Notes under the pieces: generated by a model
Told to the model about the DNA's origin: nothing
What the model saw: the letters and a program-made list of their open reading frames with translations, nothing else
Database searches by the model: none
Shown here: piece after piece, positions 20,787 through 28,892 of the stretch
Numbering within the stretch: the first letter of the stretch is position 1
Layout: the number at the start of each line of letters is the position of its first letter
NCBI RefSeq assembly: GCF_918697925.1
Contig: NZ_CAKKMF010000056.1
Location: 1 to 34,775 of the forward strand
Source: Arthrobacter sp. Bi26
Lineage (GTDB): Bacteria > Actinomycetota > Actinomycetes > Actinomycetales > Micrococcaceae
DNA length: 34,775 bases
Reading direction: 5' to 3'
Program-made: the position numbers and the translations under genes

Positions 20787-23700
20787 TTATCCAGGCACGT
20801 CGGGCCCAGCAGCACCTTCAAATCGCCGAACAGCGACGGGCTCGGGTTGACGCGCAAATGCACCGGCAGGCCCATGACCTCCACCCGAGTGTCGCCCTGC
20901 AGGTGCAGCCGGACCTCGGAGTTTCCGCGGTGGGTGCGCAGCACGTCGCCCAGCTCAGTGACCACGGCCTCGGTGGCCTTGTGCGTGGCCATGGTGATCA
21001 CTACGGGCCCGTTCTGGCTGTCGCTGAGGTCCGGCACGGAAAGTTCCATGCAGTTCAAGGTGACGGCGCCGTCGTCGCGCCGTTGCAGGCGGCCCTTGAC
21101 CACCACAATCAGGTCCTCCGCGAGCACCGAGGCGATGGGGCCGTAGACCTGGCCGAAGAACATGACCTCCATGGAACCGGCGAGGTCCTCGATTTCGGCG
21201 CGGGCGTAGGCGTTGCCGCTCGCCTTGGCGATCCTTCGGCTGAGCGAGGTGATCATTCCCGCGATGGTCACGATCGAGCCGTCCGGCGGGCCGTCTTCGG
21301 CGATGATCGAGGTGATTGACCGGTCCGCGTGCTGGCTCAGGAGCCCTTCCAAACCTTGCAGCGGGTGGTCGGAGACGTAGAGGCCCAGCATGTCGCGCTC
21401 GAACGCCAGCTTGTCCTTTTTCTCCCATTCCGGCAGGTCCGGGACTTCCGTGCTGAGCGACGCCTCGGGCTCCTGGTCCTCAAAGCCGGCGAAGAGGTCG
21501 AACTGGCCAATCGCCTCGTTGCGCTTGAGCGTGATGACGGAGTCGATCGCCTCTTCATGGATCATGGCCAGGGCCCGGCGGTGGTGTCCCAGCGAGTCGA
21601 AGGCACCGGCCTTGATCAGCGATTCGATGGTCCGCTTGTTGCAGACCACCGCGGGGACCTTCATGAGGTAGTCCTTGAAGGACGTGTAGGCGCCTTCTTT
21701 TTCGCGCGCCACCACCATGGCTTCGACGGCGTTCACGCCGACATTGCGGATGGCGCCCATGCCGAAGCGGATGTCAGTACCAACAGGGGTGAAGTTGAGG
21801 GCTGACTCATTGACGTCGGGCGGCAGCACGGTGATGCCCATCCGCCGGCATTCGTTGAGGTAGATGGCCGATTTGTCCTTATCGTCCCCCACCGAAGTCA
21901 GCAGGGCCGCCATATACTCCGGCGCGTAGTGCGCCTTCAGGTACGCCGTCCAGTAGGAGATCACGCCGTACGCGGCCGAGTGGGCCTTGTTGAAGGCGTA
22001 GTCGGAGAACGGCAGCAGGATGTCCCAGAGGGTCTTGACCGCGGCCATGGAATAGCCGTTGTCCTGCATGCCCTGGGAGAAGCCGGCGAACTGCTTGTCC
22101 AGCTCGGACTTCTTCTTCTTGCCCATGGCGCGGCGCAGGATATCCGCCTGGCCCAGGGTATAGCCCGCGAGCTTCTGCGCCACGGCCATAACCTGCTCCT
22201 GGTACACGATCAGCCCGTAGGTCCCGCCGAGGATTTCGGACAGCGGTTCCTCCAGCTCCGGGTGGATCGGGATGACCTCTTGGATCTTGTTCTTGCGCAG
22301 GGCGTAGTCGGTGTGCGCGTTGGCGCCCATGGGTCCGGGCCGGTAGAGGGCCAGCACGGCGGAGATGTCTTCGAAGTTGTCAGGCTTCATCAGCTTGAGC
22401 AGGGAGCGCATGGGTCCGCCGTCGAGCTGGAAAACGCCCAGCGTGTCTCCCCGGGCCAGCAGCTCGTAGGACGCCGTGTCATCCAGCTCAAGGGTTTCGA
22501 GGTCGAGGTCGATGCCCCGGTTCATTTTGATGTTTTCCAGGGCATCGGAAATGATCGTCAGGTTTCGCAGCCCGAGGAAGTCCATCTTGATCAGGCCGAG
22601 GCCTTCGGAGGTCGGATAGTCGAACTGGGTGATGACCTGGCCGTCCTGGAAGCGGCGCATGATCGGAATCACGTCGATGATGGGGTCCGAGGACATGATG
22701 ACACCGGCGGCGTGCACGCCCCATTGCCGCTTCAGGCCCTCAATGCCCAGTGCCGTCTCGAAGACCTTGGCGGCCTCCGGGTCAGTGCTGATCAGCTGGC
22801 GGAAGTCCCCCGCCTCGCTGTAGCGCTTGGACTGGGAGTTCTGAATGTCGGCCAGCGGAATGTCCTTGGCCATCACGGCCGGCGGCAGCGCCTTGGTCAG
22901 CTGCTCGCCCATGCTGAACGGATAGCCCAGCACGCGCGAGGAGTCCTTGAGGGCCTGCTTGGTCTTGATGGTGCCGTAGGTGACGATCATCGCCACACGT
23001 TCGTCACCGTACTTGCGCGTGACGTAATCGATCACTTCGGACCGGCGCCGGTCATCGAAGTCGACGTCGAAGTCAGGCATCGAGACGCGGTCCGGGTTGA
23101 GGAAGCGTTCGAAGATCAGGCCGTGGTGCAGCGGGTCAAGGTCGGTGATGCGCATGGCGTACGCCACCATGGAGCCGGCACCGGAGCCGCGCCCGGGACC
23201 GACCCGGATGCCGTTGTTCTTGGCCCAGTTGATGAAGTCGGCCACCACGAGGAAGTAGCCCGGGAAGCCCATGGAGGTGATGACTTCCAGCTCATAGTCG
23301 GCCTGCTTGCGGACCTTGTCCGGGATGCCCTTGGGATAGCGGTACTGAAGTCCCTTATCGACTTCCTTGACCAGCCAGGACGTTTCGTCCTCCCCTTCCG
23401 GGCAGGGGAACCGCGGCATGTAGTTGGCGCCGGTGTTGAACGAGACTTCGCAGCGCTCGGCGATCAGGAGCGTGTTGTCGCACGCCTCCGGGTGGTCGCG
23501 GAACAGCTCCCGCATTTCCTGCGGTGACTTCAGGTAGTAGCCGCTGCCGGAGAAGGCAAAGCGCGAACCGCCGTTGTCGTAGGTCGGCTCCAGGAGCGTG
23601 GAACCGGACTGGATGGCCAGCAGGGCCTCATGCGCCTTCGCGTCGTGCTCGTGCGTGTAGTGCAGGTCGTTGGTGGCCACCAGCGGCAGGTTCAGGTCCT

Positions 23701-24340
23701 TGGCCAGGCGCAGCAGGTCACCGGTGACGCGCCGCTCGATGTCCAGGCCGTGGTCCATGAGCTCGCAGAAGTAGTTCTCCGCACCAAAGATGTCGCGGAA
23801 CTCGGCCGCGGCCTCAAGCGCTTCGCGGTACTGGCCCAGGCGCAGCCGGGTCTGGACTTCACCGGACGGGCAGCCGGTGGTGGCGATGAGCCCTTCCGAG
23901 TACGTGTTCAGCAGCTCACGGTCCAGCCGGGGCCATTTGCCGAAGACCGAATCCAGTGAGGCGATCGAGGAAGCCCGGAAGAGGTTCCGCATGCCCACGT
24001 TGTTGTAGCTGAGCAGGGTCATGTGCGTGTAGGAGCCACCGCCGGAAATGTCATCCTTGCGCTGGTGCTCCTCGCCCCACCGCACACGGGTCTTGTCCGT
24101 GCGTGCGGTCCCGGGAGTCACATAGGCTTCGACGCCGATGATGGGCCTGATGCCCTGGTCGGTTGCCCGCTTCCAGAAGTCGAAGGCGCCGAACAGGTAG
24201 CCGTGGTCCGTCGTGGCGAGGGCCGGCATGCCGAGCCGCTCGGTTTCGTCGAACAGCTCACCGAGCCGGGCGGCACCGTCCAGCATCGAGTACTCGGTGT
24301 GGTTGTGGAGATGGACAAACGAGTCGTTGCTGGAAGTCAC
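20783..24340 (-). CDS. dnaE: DNA polymerase III subunit alpha
   Basis: A 1185-residue replicative DNA polymerase of the DnaE1 type. The N-terminal PHP domain shows FVHLHNHTEYSMLDG (residues 8-22) and TTDHGYLFG. The C-family polymerase core shows GPGRGSGAGSMVAY (381-394) and the catalytic PDFDVDFDD (422-430), then the finger and helix-hairpin-helix regions. An OB-fold lies near the C-terminus (GSIVTIAGMITSLSRR through GSMEVMFFG). The order PHP-Pol-HhH-OB and length match DnaE1, not the error-prone DnaE2 or ImuC-linked type. The start is GTG at 24340 with TAGAAT at -12 to -7 and no Shine-Dalgarno, so the mRNA is probably leaderless. The long plus-strand frame at 21929-23527 is an antisense artefact. 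Confidence 0.98.
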   Translation of the reverse strand: MTSSNDSFVHLHNHTEYSMLDGAARLGELFDETERLGMPALATTDHGYLFGAFDFWKRATDQGIRPIIGVEAYVTPGTARTDKTRVRWGEEHQRKDDISGGGSYTHMTLLSYNNVGMRNLFRASSIASLDSVFGKWPRLDRELLNTYSEGLIATTGCPSGEVQTRLRLGQYREALEAAAEFRDIFGAENYFCELMDHGLDIERRVTGDLLRLAKDLNLPLVATNDLHYTHEHDAKAHEALLAIQSGSTLLEPTYDNGGSRFAFSGSGYYLKSPQEMRELFRDHPEACDNTLLIAERCEVSFNTGANYMPRFPCPEGEDETSWLVKEVDKGLQYRYPKGIPDKVRKQADYELEVITSMGFPGYFLVVADFINWAKNNGIRVGPGRGSGAGSMVAYAMRITDLDPLHHGLIFERFLNPDRVSMPDFDVDFDDRRRSEVIDYVTRKYGDERVAMIVTYGTIKTKQALKDSSRVLGYPFSMGEQLTKALPPAVMAKDIPLADIQNSQSKRYSEAGDFRQLISTDPEAAKVFETALGIEGLKRQWGVHAAGVIMSSDPIIDVIPIMRRFQDGQVITQFDYPTSEGLGLIKMDFLGLRNLTIISDALENIKMNRGIDLDLETLELDDTASYELLARGDTLGVFQLDGGPMRSLLKLMKPDNFEDISAVLALYRPGPMGANAHTDYALRKNKIQEVIPIHPELEEPLSEILGGTYGLIVYQEQVMAVAQKLAGYTLGQADILRRAMGKKKKSELDKQFAGFSQGMQDNGYSMAAVKTLWDILLPFSDYAFNKAHSAAYGVISYWTAYLKAHYAPEYMAALLTSVGDDKDKSAIYLNECRRMGITVLPPDVNESALNFTPVGTDIRFGMGAIRNVGVNAVEAMVVAREKEGAYTSFKDYLMKVPAVVCNKRTIESLIKAGAFDSLGHHRRALAMIHEEAIDSVITLKRNEAIGQFDLFAGFEDQEPEASLSTEVPDLPEWEKKDKLAFERDMLGLYVSDHPLQGLEGLLSQHADRSITSIIAEDGPPDGSIVTIAGMITSLSRRIAKASGNAYARAEIEDLAGSMEVMFFGQVYGPIASVLAEDLIVVVKGRLQRRDDGAVTLNCMELSVPDLSDSQNGPVVITMATHKATEAVVTELGDVLRTHRGNSEVRLHLQGDTRVEVMGLPVHLRVNPSPSLFGDLKVLLGPTCLDN

Positions 24341-24346
24341 CGCACC

Positions 24347-24352
24347 ATTCTA
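24347..24352 (-). promoter_or_regulatory. -10 box of a probable leaderless dnaE transcript
   Basis: TAGAAT (5 of 6 match to TATAAT) at -12 to -7 from the GTG at 24340. Confidence 0.62.
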
Positions 24353-24484
24353 GTGCCGTGCCACGACGGCGGCGTGCAACCACGACGGCCGGAACGGAAC
24401 CTGCCGGACAGGCCGGCGGGATCCGCCGCGGAAACTAAGAGCAAACTGGGACCGGAGTGGATCCGGCCGCCCGCGCCGGACAGC

Positions 24485-25447
24485 TCAGGCGTTCCCGGAT
24501 TCCAGGACCTCGAGCGCATACTTCAGGTCCTGCGGGTACTCGCTGCTGACGGTAACCCGCTCCCCCGTCCGCGGGTGGTCGAAGGAGAGTTCCCGGGCGT
24601 GCAGCCACTGCCTGGTCAGTCCGAGGTTGGCGGCCAGCCGCGGGTCCGCGCCGTAGGTGAGGTCACCGGCGCAGGGGTGCCGCAGGGCCGCGAAGTGCAC
24701 ACGGATCTGGTGGGTGCGGCCCGTTTCGAGGTGCACCTCCACGAGCGAGGCCTTCCCGAAGGCTTCCAGGACCTCGTAGTGCGTCACTGAATCACGGCCG
24801 TCCTCGATCACGGCGAAGCGCCAGTCATGGCCCGGGTGGCGGCCAATGGGCGCGTCGATGGTTCCCGCCAGCGGGTCGGGAAGGCCCTGGACGACGGCGT
24901 GGTAAACCTTGTCCACGGTGCGTTCCTTGAAGGCCCGCTTGAGCACGGTGTAGGCGTTTTCGGTCTTGGCGACCACCATGACGCCGGAGGTCCCGACGTC
25001 GAGCCGGTGGACGATGCCCGCGCGCTCGGGGGCGCCCGACGTCGAGATCCGGTAGCCGAGACCGGCGAGGCCACCGACCACCGTGGGTCCCACCCAGCCG
25101 GGCGAGGGATGGGCTGCCACACCCACCGGCTTGTCGATGACAACAAACTCGTCATCGTCCAGCAGGATCAACAGGTCGTCCACTACTTCCTCCACGATTT
25201 CCAGGGGGTCCCTGCGGTCCGGCACGACGACGTCGAGCACGGTGCCGGGGGTGAGCTTGAGCGACTTCCCAACCCGCTTGGCATCGCTGGAGACGTTGCC
25301 CTCCGCGATCAGGGCGGCCGCCTGGGACCGGGAGATGTCCATCAGCCTGGCCAGGCCTGCGTCCACGCGGGAACCGGCCAGGTCCTCCGGGACGGTGAAC
25401 CGCAAGGGCCCCGCGGCTGTCGCGTTATCCGGGGTGTTCTCAGACAT
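24485..25447 (-). CDS. RluA/RluD family 23S rRNA pseudouridine synthase
   Basis: A 320-residue enzyme that converts uridines in large-subunit rRNA to pseudouridine. An S4 RNA-binding domain spans about 22-85 (GSRVDAGLARLMDISRSQAAALIAEG). The catalytic domain carries DEFVVIDKPVGVAAHPSPG and GIVHRLDVGTSGVMVVAK, with catalytic Asp150 in HRLD, and ends with the RTHQIRVHFAALRHP motif. This fits RluD of the 1911/1915/1917 group, but the exact sites are not provable from sequence. Its ATG overlaps the lspA stop by eight bases (ATGTCTGA), so it is translationally coupled to lspA. A short CGGCGG/CCGCCG hairpin lies downstream, at about 24413-24430. Confidence 0.93.
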   Translation of the reverse strand: MSENTPDNATAAGPLRFTVPEDLAGSRVDAGLARLMDISRSQAAALIAEGNVSSDAKRVGKSLKLTPGTVLDVVVPDRRDPLEIVEEVVDDLLILLDDDEFVVIDKPVGVAAHPSPGWVGPTVVGGLAGLGYRISTSGAPERAGIVHRLDVGTSGVMVVAKTENAYTVLKRAFKERTVDKVYHAVVQGLPDPLAGTIDAPIGRHPGHDWRFAVIEDGRDSVTHYEVLEAFGKASLVEVHLETGRTHQIRVHFAALRHPCAGDLTYGADPRLAANLGLTRQWLHARELSFDHPRTGERVTVSSEYPQDLKYALEVLESGNA

Positions 25448-26018
25448 CCTTGGCCACCGTATCCTTCGTGTGGCGCGAGCCGTCCAGGGAGATCCCGCGG
25501 AAGGTGAGCAGGCAGATAATCACGACGGCGGAAACCACGGCCGAGTCGGCGATGTTGAAGATCGCAAAGTTTGGCAGCTGGATGAAATCCACCACGTGGC
25601 CCATTGCGAACGAGGGCTCGCGGAACAGCCGGTCCGTCAGGTTGCCGAGTGCGCCGCCCAGCAGCAGTCCCAGCGCCAACGCCCACCAGAGCGAGCCGAG
25701 CTTGCGCAGCTGCAGCAGGATTGCGACAGACACGGCCGCCATGATGATCGTGAACACCCACGTGACGTTCTCGCCGATCGAAAACGCCGCCCCGGAGTTG
25801 CGGATGTAGAACCAGTGCAGCAGCGGTGGAAAAACGGCGATCCGCTCGCCCTCAGTCATGGTGCTCGTTACCCAGAGCTTGGTCAGCTGGTCGAACACAT
25901 AGGCGAACACCGCGAAGGCAGCGAACAGGACAAACAGCTTGGCCCGGCGCGGCCGGGCCTGCACGGGCTGTGCCGCGTCGACAGGCTGAATGGCGTCTGG
26001 TGATGGTGCGTCAGTCAT
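25440..26018 (-). CDS. lspA: Lipoprotein signal peptidase (signal peptidase II)
   Basis: A 192-residue inner-membrane aspartic protease that cuts the signal peptide from prolipoproteins after lipid attachment. After a 25-residue Pro/Ala-rich cytoplasmic start there are four membrane helices (about 27-47, 86-105, 111-127 and 158-175). Conserved motifs are FDQLTKLWV, NSGAAFS, GGALGNLTDR (catalytic Asp129) and VVDFIQLPNFAIFNIADSA (catalytic Asp158). The frame is open to 26081, but the ATG at 26018 matches homolog starts. It overlaps the rluD-like gene by eight bases. It lies downstream of the divIVA terminator, so it needs its own promoter or read-through. Confidence 0.96.
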   Translation of the reverse strand: MTDAPSPDAIQPVDAAQPVQARPRRAKLFVLFAAFAVFAYVFDQLTKLWVTSTMTEGERIAVFPPLLHWFYIRNSGAAFSIGENVTWVFTIIMAAVSVAILLQLRKLGSLWWALALGLLLGGALGNLTDRLFREPSFAMGHVVDFIQLPNFAIFNIADSAVVSAVVIICLLTFRGISLDGSRHTKDTVAKDV

Positions 26019-26112
26019 AGGGCTTTCGTTCGGGAGCCAGTGCGGAGACCGGGGGCCGGGTACCCGGCAAGCGCCGTGCACCGGACCGGTGGCGGCACGT
26101 TGCGGAAAAATG

Positions 26113-26150
26113 AAAAGCCGGCGGCCGAGGAAACCTCAGCCACCGACTTT
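26113..26150 (-). terminator. Intrinsic terminator after divIVA
   Basis: Minus-strand stem of 16 pairs with three wobbles, 26134-26149 with 26115-26130, and an AAA loop (TTT in the RNA sense). It is followed on the minus strand by TTCATTTTT. The bases 26019-26110 up to lspA contain two palindromes (GCCGGGTACCCGGC at about 26054-26067, CACCGGACCGGTG at about 26079-26091) of unknown role. Confidence 0.85.
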
Positions 26151-26169
26151 CAGAATACTTGGCTTTTGC

Positions 26170-26868
26170 CTAGCTGTTGGCCTCGACCTCAGGGGCCGCA
26201 ACGGAGCCACGGGCATCGAGGTCACGGAGCTGGCCCTCAATGTAGGCCTTCAGGCGTGAGCGGTAGTCACGCTCGAAGCCGCGAAGCTGCTCGACCTTGC
26301 GTTCGAGCACGGAGCGCTGCTGCTCGAGGGCACCAAGGATCTTGCGGGACTTTTCCTGCGCATCGTTGACAAGGCTGCTGGCCTCGATCTGGGCTTCAGC
26401 GATGATCTTGTCCCGCTGCTGCTCGCCGTCGGCGACGTGCTTGTCGTGCATCTGCTGCGCCATGGCCAGCAGGCCGGCGGCGGACTCGGAAGCCGGGGTG
26501 GCAGCGTTACGTGCCGGTTGGACTGCCTGGGCTGCCTTGGCAGCCTGCTCGGCTTCCTTCTTCTTGGCAGCTTCAGCGGCTGCTGCCTTTGCCTTGGCCT
26601 CGGCCTCGGCCTTGGCGGTGTCTTCCTTCTCGGCCTTGACGGGCGCCGGGACCTTCTCCACCACGGGTGCGGCGGCTGCGGAGCTGGCAGGCGTGCCGGC
26701 GCCGGATTCGGCGAGCTTCTTGCGGAGCTCGTCGTTCTCCTGGTTCAGGCGCCGAAGTTCGACGACGATCTCGTCCAGGAAGTCATCAACCTCGTCCTGG
26801 TCGTAGCCTTCGCGGAACTTGGTCGGCTGAAAGCGCTTGTTGACAACGTCTTCTGGCGTCAAAGCCAT
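26170..26868 (-). CDS. divIVA: DivIVA/Wag31 polar growth and division protein
   Basis: A 232-residue coiled-coil protein that marks cell poles and division septa and directs cell wall synthesis in actinobacteria. The N-terminal membrane-binding domain reads ALTPEDVVNKRFQPTKFREGYDQDEVDDFL (1-32), followed by a coiled coil (about 33-53), a low-complexity Ala/Lys/Glu/Pro linker (about 55-130) and a second coiled coil (about 140-225: QQMHDKHVADGEQQRDKII through QRSVLERKVEQLRGFERDYR). GAGGTG lies six bases before the ATG at 26868. It has its own upstream region and terminator, as usual for a highly expressed gene. In relatives Wag31 is phosphorylated by PknA; a possible site is not assigned here. 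Confidence 0.96.
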   Translation of the reverse strand: MALTPEDVVNKRFQPTKFREGYDQDEVDDFLDEIVVELRRLNQENDELRKKLAESGAGTPASSAAAAPVVEKVPAPVKAEKEDTAKAEAEAKAKAAAAEAAKKKEAEQAAKAAQAVQPARNAATPASESAAGLLAMAQQMHDKHVADGEQQRDKIIAEAQIEASSLVNDAQEKSRKILGALEQQRSVLERKVEQLRGFERDYRSRLKAYIEGQLRDLDARGSVAAPEVEANS

Positions 26869-27029
26869 CTGGTCACCTCGTTGGTCTAGTTAGTCAGTAG
26901 GCCTTCCGGCCGTCAAAACTACGGTACCTAAATATGGTCTGGTTCCTCTAATTCAACACCGCAGTGTCAAACCGGAGTTTCTTTCGGTTGGGCCTCGGCC
27001 CGGGCAAGTCCCCTGCTCGGCCCGGTGGC
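26869..27029 (-). promoter_or_regulatory. Upstream region of divIVA with candidate promoter
   Basis: On the minus strand TTGAAT (about 26949-26954), a 16-bp spacer and TATTTA (about 26927-26932) form a plausible promoter. A TTTGACACTGCGGT segment lies just upstream; part of it (ACCGCAGTGTC on the plus strand, 26958-26968) is also found before yggT. Confidence 0.45.
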
Positions 27030-27338
27030 TCATGCTGCGACAGGCTGGGCGTACACCAGGCCCTTGACGATCCACATCGCCACGCTGACGGCCACGAACA
27101 GCAGCAGGAAGCCAATGTCCAGCGATATTCCGCCCAGCCGCAGCGGCGGGATGAGCCGGCGGAGCAGCTTGAGGGGCTTGTCCGTGACCGAATACACAGC
27201 ATGGGCGGCCACGAGTGCCAAACCGCGCGGCCGCCAGCTTCGGGCGAACATCTGCACCCAGTCGTAGACCAGGCGGATGATCAACGCCACAAAAAATAGC
27301 AACAGCGCGATATAGACGAGCCCGAAAACAAATCCCAT
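27030..27338 (-). CDS. yggT: YggT family membrane protein
   Basis: A 102-residue protein with two YggT-type hydrophobic halves: FVFGLVYIALLLFFVALIIRLVYDWV (3-28) and ISLDIGFLLLFVAVSVAMWIVKGLVY (71-96). The linking part is VYSVTDKPLKLLRRLIPPLRLGG, the family's most conserved stretch. YggT proteins sit between sepF and divIVA in many Gram-positive bacteria and are linked genetically to osmotic tolerance and division, but the molecular role is unknown. The ATG at 27338 has no Shine-Dalgarno; TATGAG lies at -13 to -8, so it may be leaderless or coupled to sepF, whose stop is 137 bases upstream. Gene order sepF-yggT-divIVA is conserved. Confidence 0.92.
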   Translation of the reverse strand: MGFVFGLVYIALLLFFVALIIRLVYDWVQMFARSWRPRGLALVAAHAVYSVTDKPLKLLRRLIPPLRLGGISLDIGFLLLFVAVSVAMWIVKGLVYAQPVAA

Positions 27339-27371
27339 GAGCTAACTCATATCTCCATGTTCATTCCGGAT

Positions 27372-27405
27372 ACCGCAGTGTCCTAAGGAAAGTGTCACTT
27401 CTATT
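27372..27405 (-). promoter_or_regulatory. Candidate promoter of yggT
   Basis: On the minus strand TTGAAA, a 17-bp spacer and TTAGGA, upstream of the yggT ATG. The GACACTGCGGT at 27372-27382 also occurs before divIVA. Confidence 0.35.
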
Positions 27406-27426
27406 TCAACACGGATAATTCCGCAG

Positions 27427-27458
27427 GGATGCCAGGCAGGTGTCCCCGCCTGGCATCC
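27427..27458 (-). terminator. Hairpin after sepF
   Basis: GGATGCCAGGC (27427-27437) and GCCTGGCATCC (27448-27458) form a perfect 11-bp stem with a ten-base loop, 18 bases after the sepF stop. No T-tract. A 12-bp palindrome CCGAATATTCGG lies between (27462-27473). Confidence 0.6.
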
Positions 27459-27475
27459 GTACCGAATATTCGGGC

Positions 27476-28006
27476 CTAGCTCTGGTTGAAGAAACTTGCC
27501 TGCGTCTCGCTGACCTTCTTGTCATCGCCAATGACTTCGATGTACGACGGCGAGAGCAGGAAGACCTTGTTCGTCACCCGTTCGATGCTGCCGCGGAGGC
27601 CGAAAACCAGTCCGGCGGAGAAGTCCACGAGGCGCTTGGCGTCGGCCTCCCCCATGTCGGTGACGTTCATGATGACGGGGATGCCGTCGCGGAAGCTTTC
27701 GCCGATGAGTTTGGCGTCGTTGTACGACCGCGGGTGGATGGTAGTGATTTGCCGGAGTCCGGTGGTCTCTTCGCGGCTCGATGCCGCACGCTTGATGGGT
27801 GTCACAGGTGCGCGATATTCCTCTTCAGCGGCGTGAGGCTCTTCCCGGGGGACCTCGCGGACGGGCGCCGGCGCACGTCGTTCCTCGCGGTCCTGCTCCA
27901 TGGATTCGTCCTCATCCTTGTGCGGTGTGGGGTGCTCAGACTCGTAGTGTTCGTCGCCGTCGGCGAGCCCAAGATAGATCATTGTCTTGCGCAGAGCGCC
28001 AGCCAT
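27476..28006 (-). CDS. sepF: Cell division protein SepF
   Basis: A 176-residue division protein that tethers FtsZ to the membrane, the likely FtsA substitute in actinobacteria, which lack FtsA. Residues 1-14 (MAGALRKTMIYLGL) are the membrane-binding amphipathic helix. A charged, Glu/Pro-rich linker spans 17-82. The SepF domain runs about 84-166 and includes TTIHPRSYNDAKLIGESFRDGIPVIMNVTDM and RLVDFSAGLVFGL. AGGAG lies seven bases before the ATG at 28006. It follows yggS after 88 bases that hold a 15-bp palindrome and probably its own promoter. Confidence 0.96.
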   Translation of the reverse strand: MAGALRKTMIYLGLADGDEHYESEHPTPHKDEDESMEQDREERRAPAPVREVPREEPHAAEEEYRAPVTPIKRAASSREETTGLRQITTIHPRSYNDAKLIGESFRDGIPVIMNVTDMGEADAKRLVDFSAGLVFGLRGSIERVTNKVFLLSPSYIEVIGDDKKVSETQASFFNQS

Positions 28007-28028
28007 GGTCGACTCCTAATCTTGTCCG

Positions 28029-28043
28029 TAAGCGGGCCGCTTA
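28029..28043. promoter_or_regulatory. 15-bp palindrome before sepF
   Basis: TAAGCGGGCCGCTTA, perfect around its central base, 23 to 37 bases before the sepF start. It may be an operator or a leader hairpin. Confidence 0.4.
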
Positions 28044-28094
28044 ATGACTAGATAGCCTTGGAATCCCCGCCATTACCTTCCAATACGTTCGAAC

Positions 28095-28892
28095 TTACCG
28101 CAGGGCCGGACGCGGACCGAGAATATCGGAGCCAATGCGCAGGTGTGTCGCCCCAAAGCGGACGGCCTCTTCGAGGTCCTGGCTCATTCCGGCGGATATT
28201 CCCGTGGCGTCCGGAAATTGTTCTCTCAGCCGCCCGGAAATGCGTGCCAGATTTTCGAAGGCGGCCGCCGGATCCGCCCCGAGCGGGGCGACGGCCATGA
28301 CGCCCGCGAGCCTTAGCCCGGCAGCACCGGCCAGCTGCTCGGCCAGTGCCGGGACCTCGTCGGGGGCTGCGCCGCCGCGGTGCGCCCCGGAGGCCTCGTC
28401 CAGGCTGACCTGGATGAAGCAGTCCAGGGGCGGGCGCCCGGTGCGTTCACTTTCGGCTGCCATCGCCTTGGCGAGTGCGGAAGCCAGGGCTTCCCGGTCC
28501 ACGGAGTGCACGGACGCGGCGTACTTCACCACGGACTTGGCCTTCTTGCTTTGGAGCTGGCCGATGAAGTGCCAGCTCAGGCCGAGGTCTTCGAGCTGCG
28601 CCGCCTTTTCCGCGGCCTCCTGGTCCCGGTTTTCGCCGACGTCGGTGACGCCCAGCGACGCCAGCCGCCGGACGTCCTGCGCCGGATGGAACTTGGTGAC
28701 GACGATCAGGCGTGGTGGCGTCGCCGTGCGGCCGGCGGCGGTAACGGCGGCGTCGATCCTGCGGCGGACGGCCGAGAGGTTCGCGTCCAGCTGGGCAAGC
28801 CGCGGGCCCTCCAGCGCGTCCTGCCGGCTCTCCCCCGGCACGTTGACCGGCCTGTACGTGTTTGTGTCCGGTACGTCCACCGGCTCAGTCAT
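28095..28892 (-). CDS. yggS: YggS family pyridoxal phosphate homeostasis protein
   Basis: A 265-residue PLP-binding TIM-barrel protein of the YggS/PLPBP family, which buffers free pyridoxal phosphate and affects amino acid pools; it has no known catalytic turnover. The PLP lysine is Lys67 in LIVVTKFHPAQDVR. Other motifs are DVGENRDQEAAEKA, WHFIGQLQSKKAKSVVKYAASVHSVDR, FIQVSLDEASGAHRGGA and, near the end, GISAGMSQDLEEAVRFGATHLRIGSDILG. Residues 1-30 are a hydrophilic extension. The ATG at 28892 overlaps the pgeF stop by eight bases (ATGACTGA), so translation is coupled; an ATG two codons earlier is possible. The pgeF-yggS-sepF order after ftsZ is conserved in actinobacteria. Confidence 0.94.
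   Translation of the reverse strand: MTEPVDVPDTNTYRPVNVPGESRQDALEGPRLAQLDANLSAVRRRIDAAVTAAGRTATPPRLIVVTKFHPAQDVRRLASLGVTDVGENRDQEAAEKAAQLEDLGLSWHFIGQLQSKKAKSVVKYAASVHSVDREALASALAKAMAAESERTGRPPLDCFIQVSLDEASGAHRGGAAPDEVPALAEQLAGAAGLRLAGVMAVAPLGADPAAAFENLARISGRLREQFPDATGISAGMSQDLEEAVRFGATHLRIGSDILGPRPALR

Noticed and set aside
21929..23527. 532-residue plus-strand frame antisense to dnaE
   Set aside because: Composition shadow of a complete dnaE; the translation has no recognisable domain.
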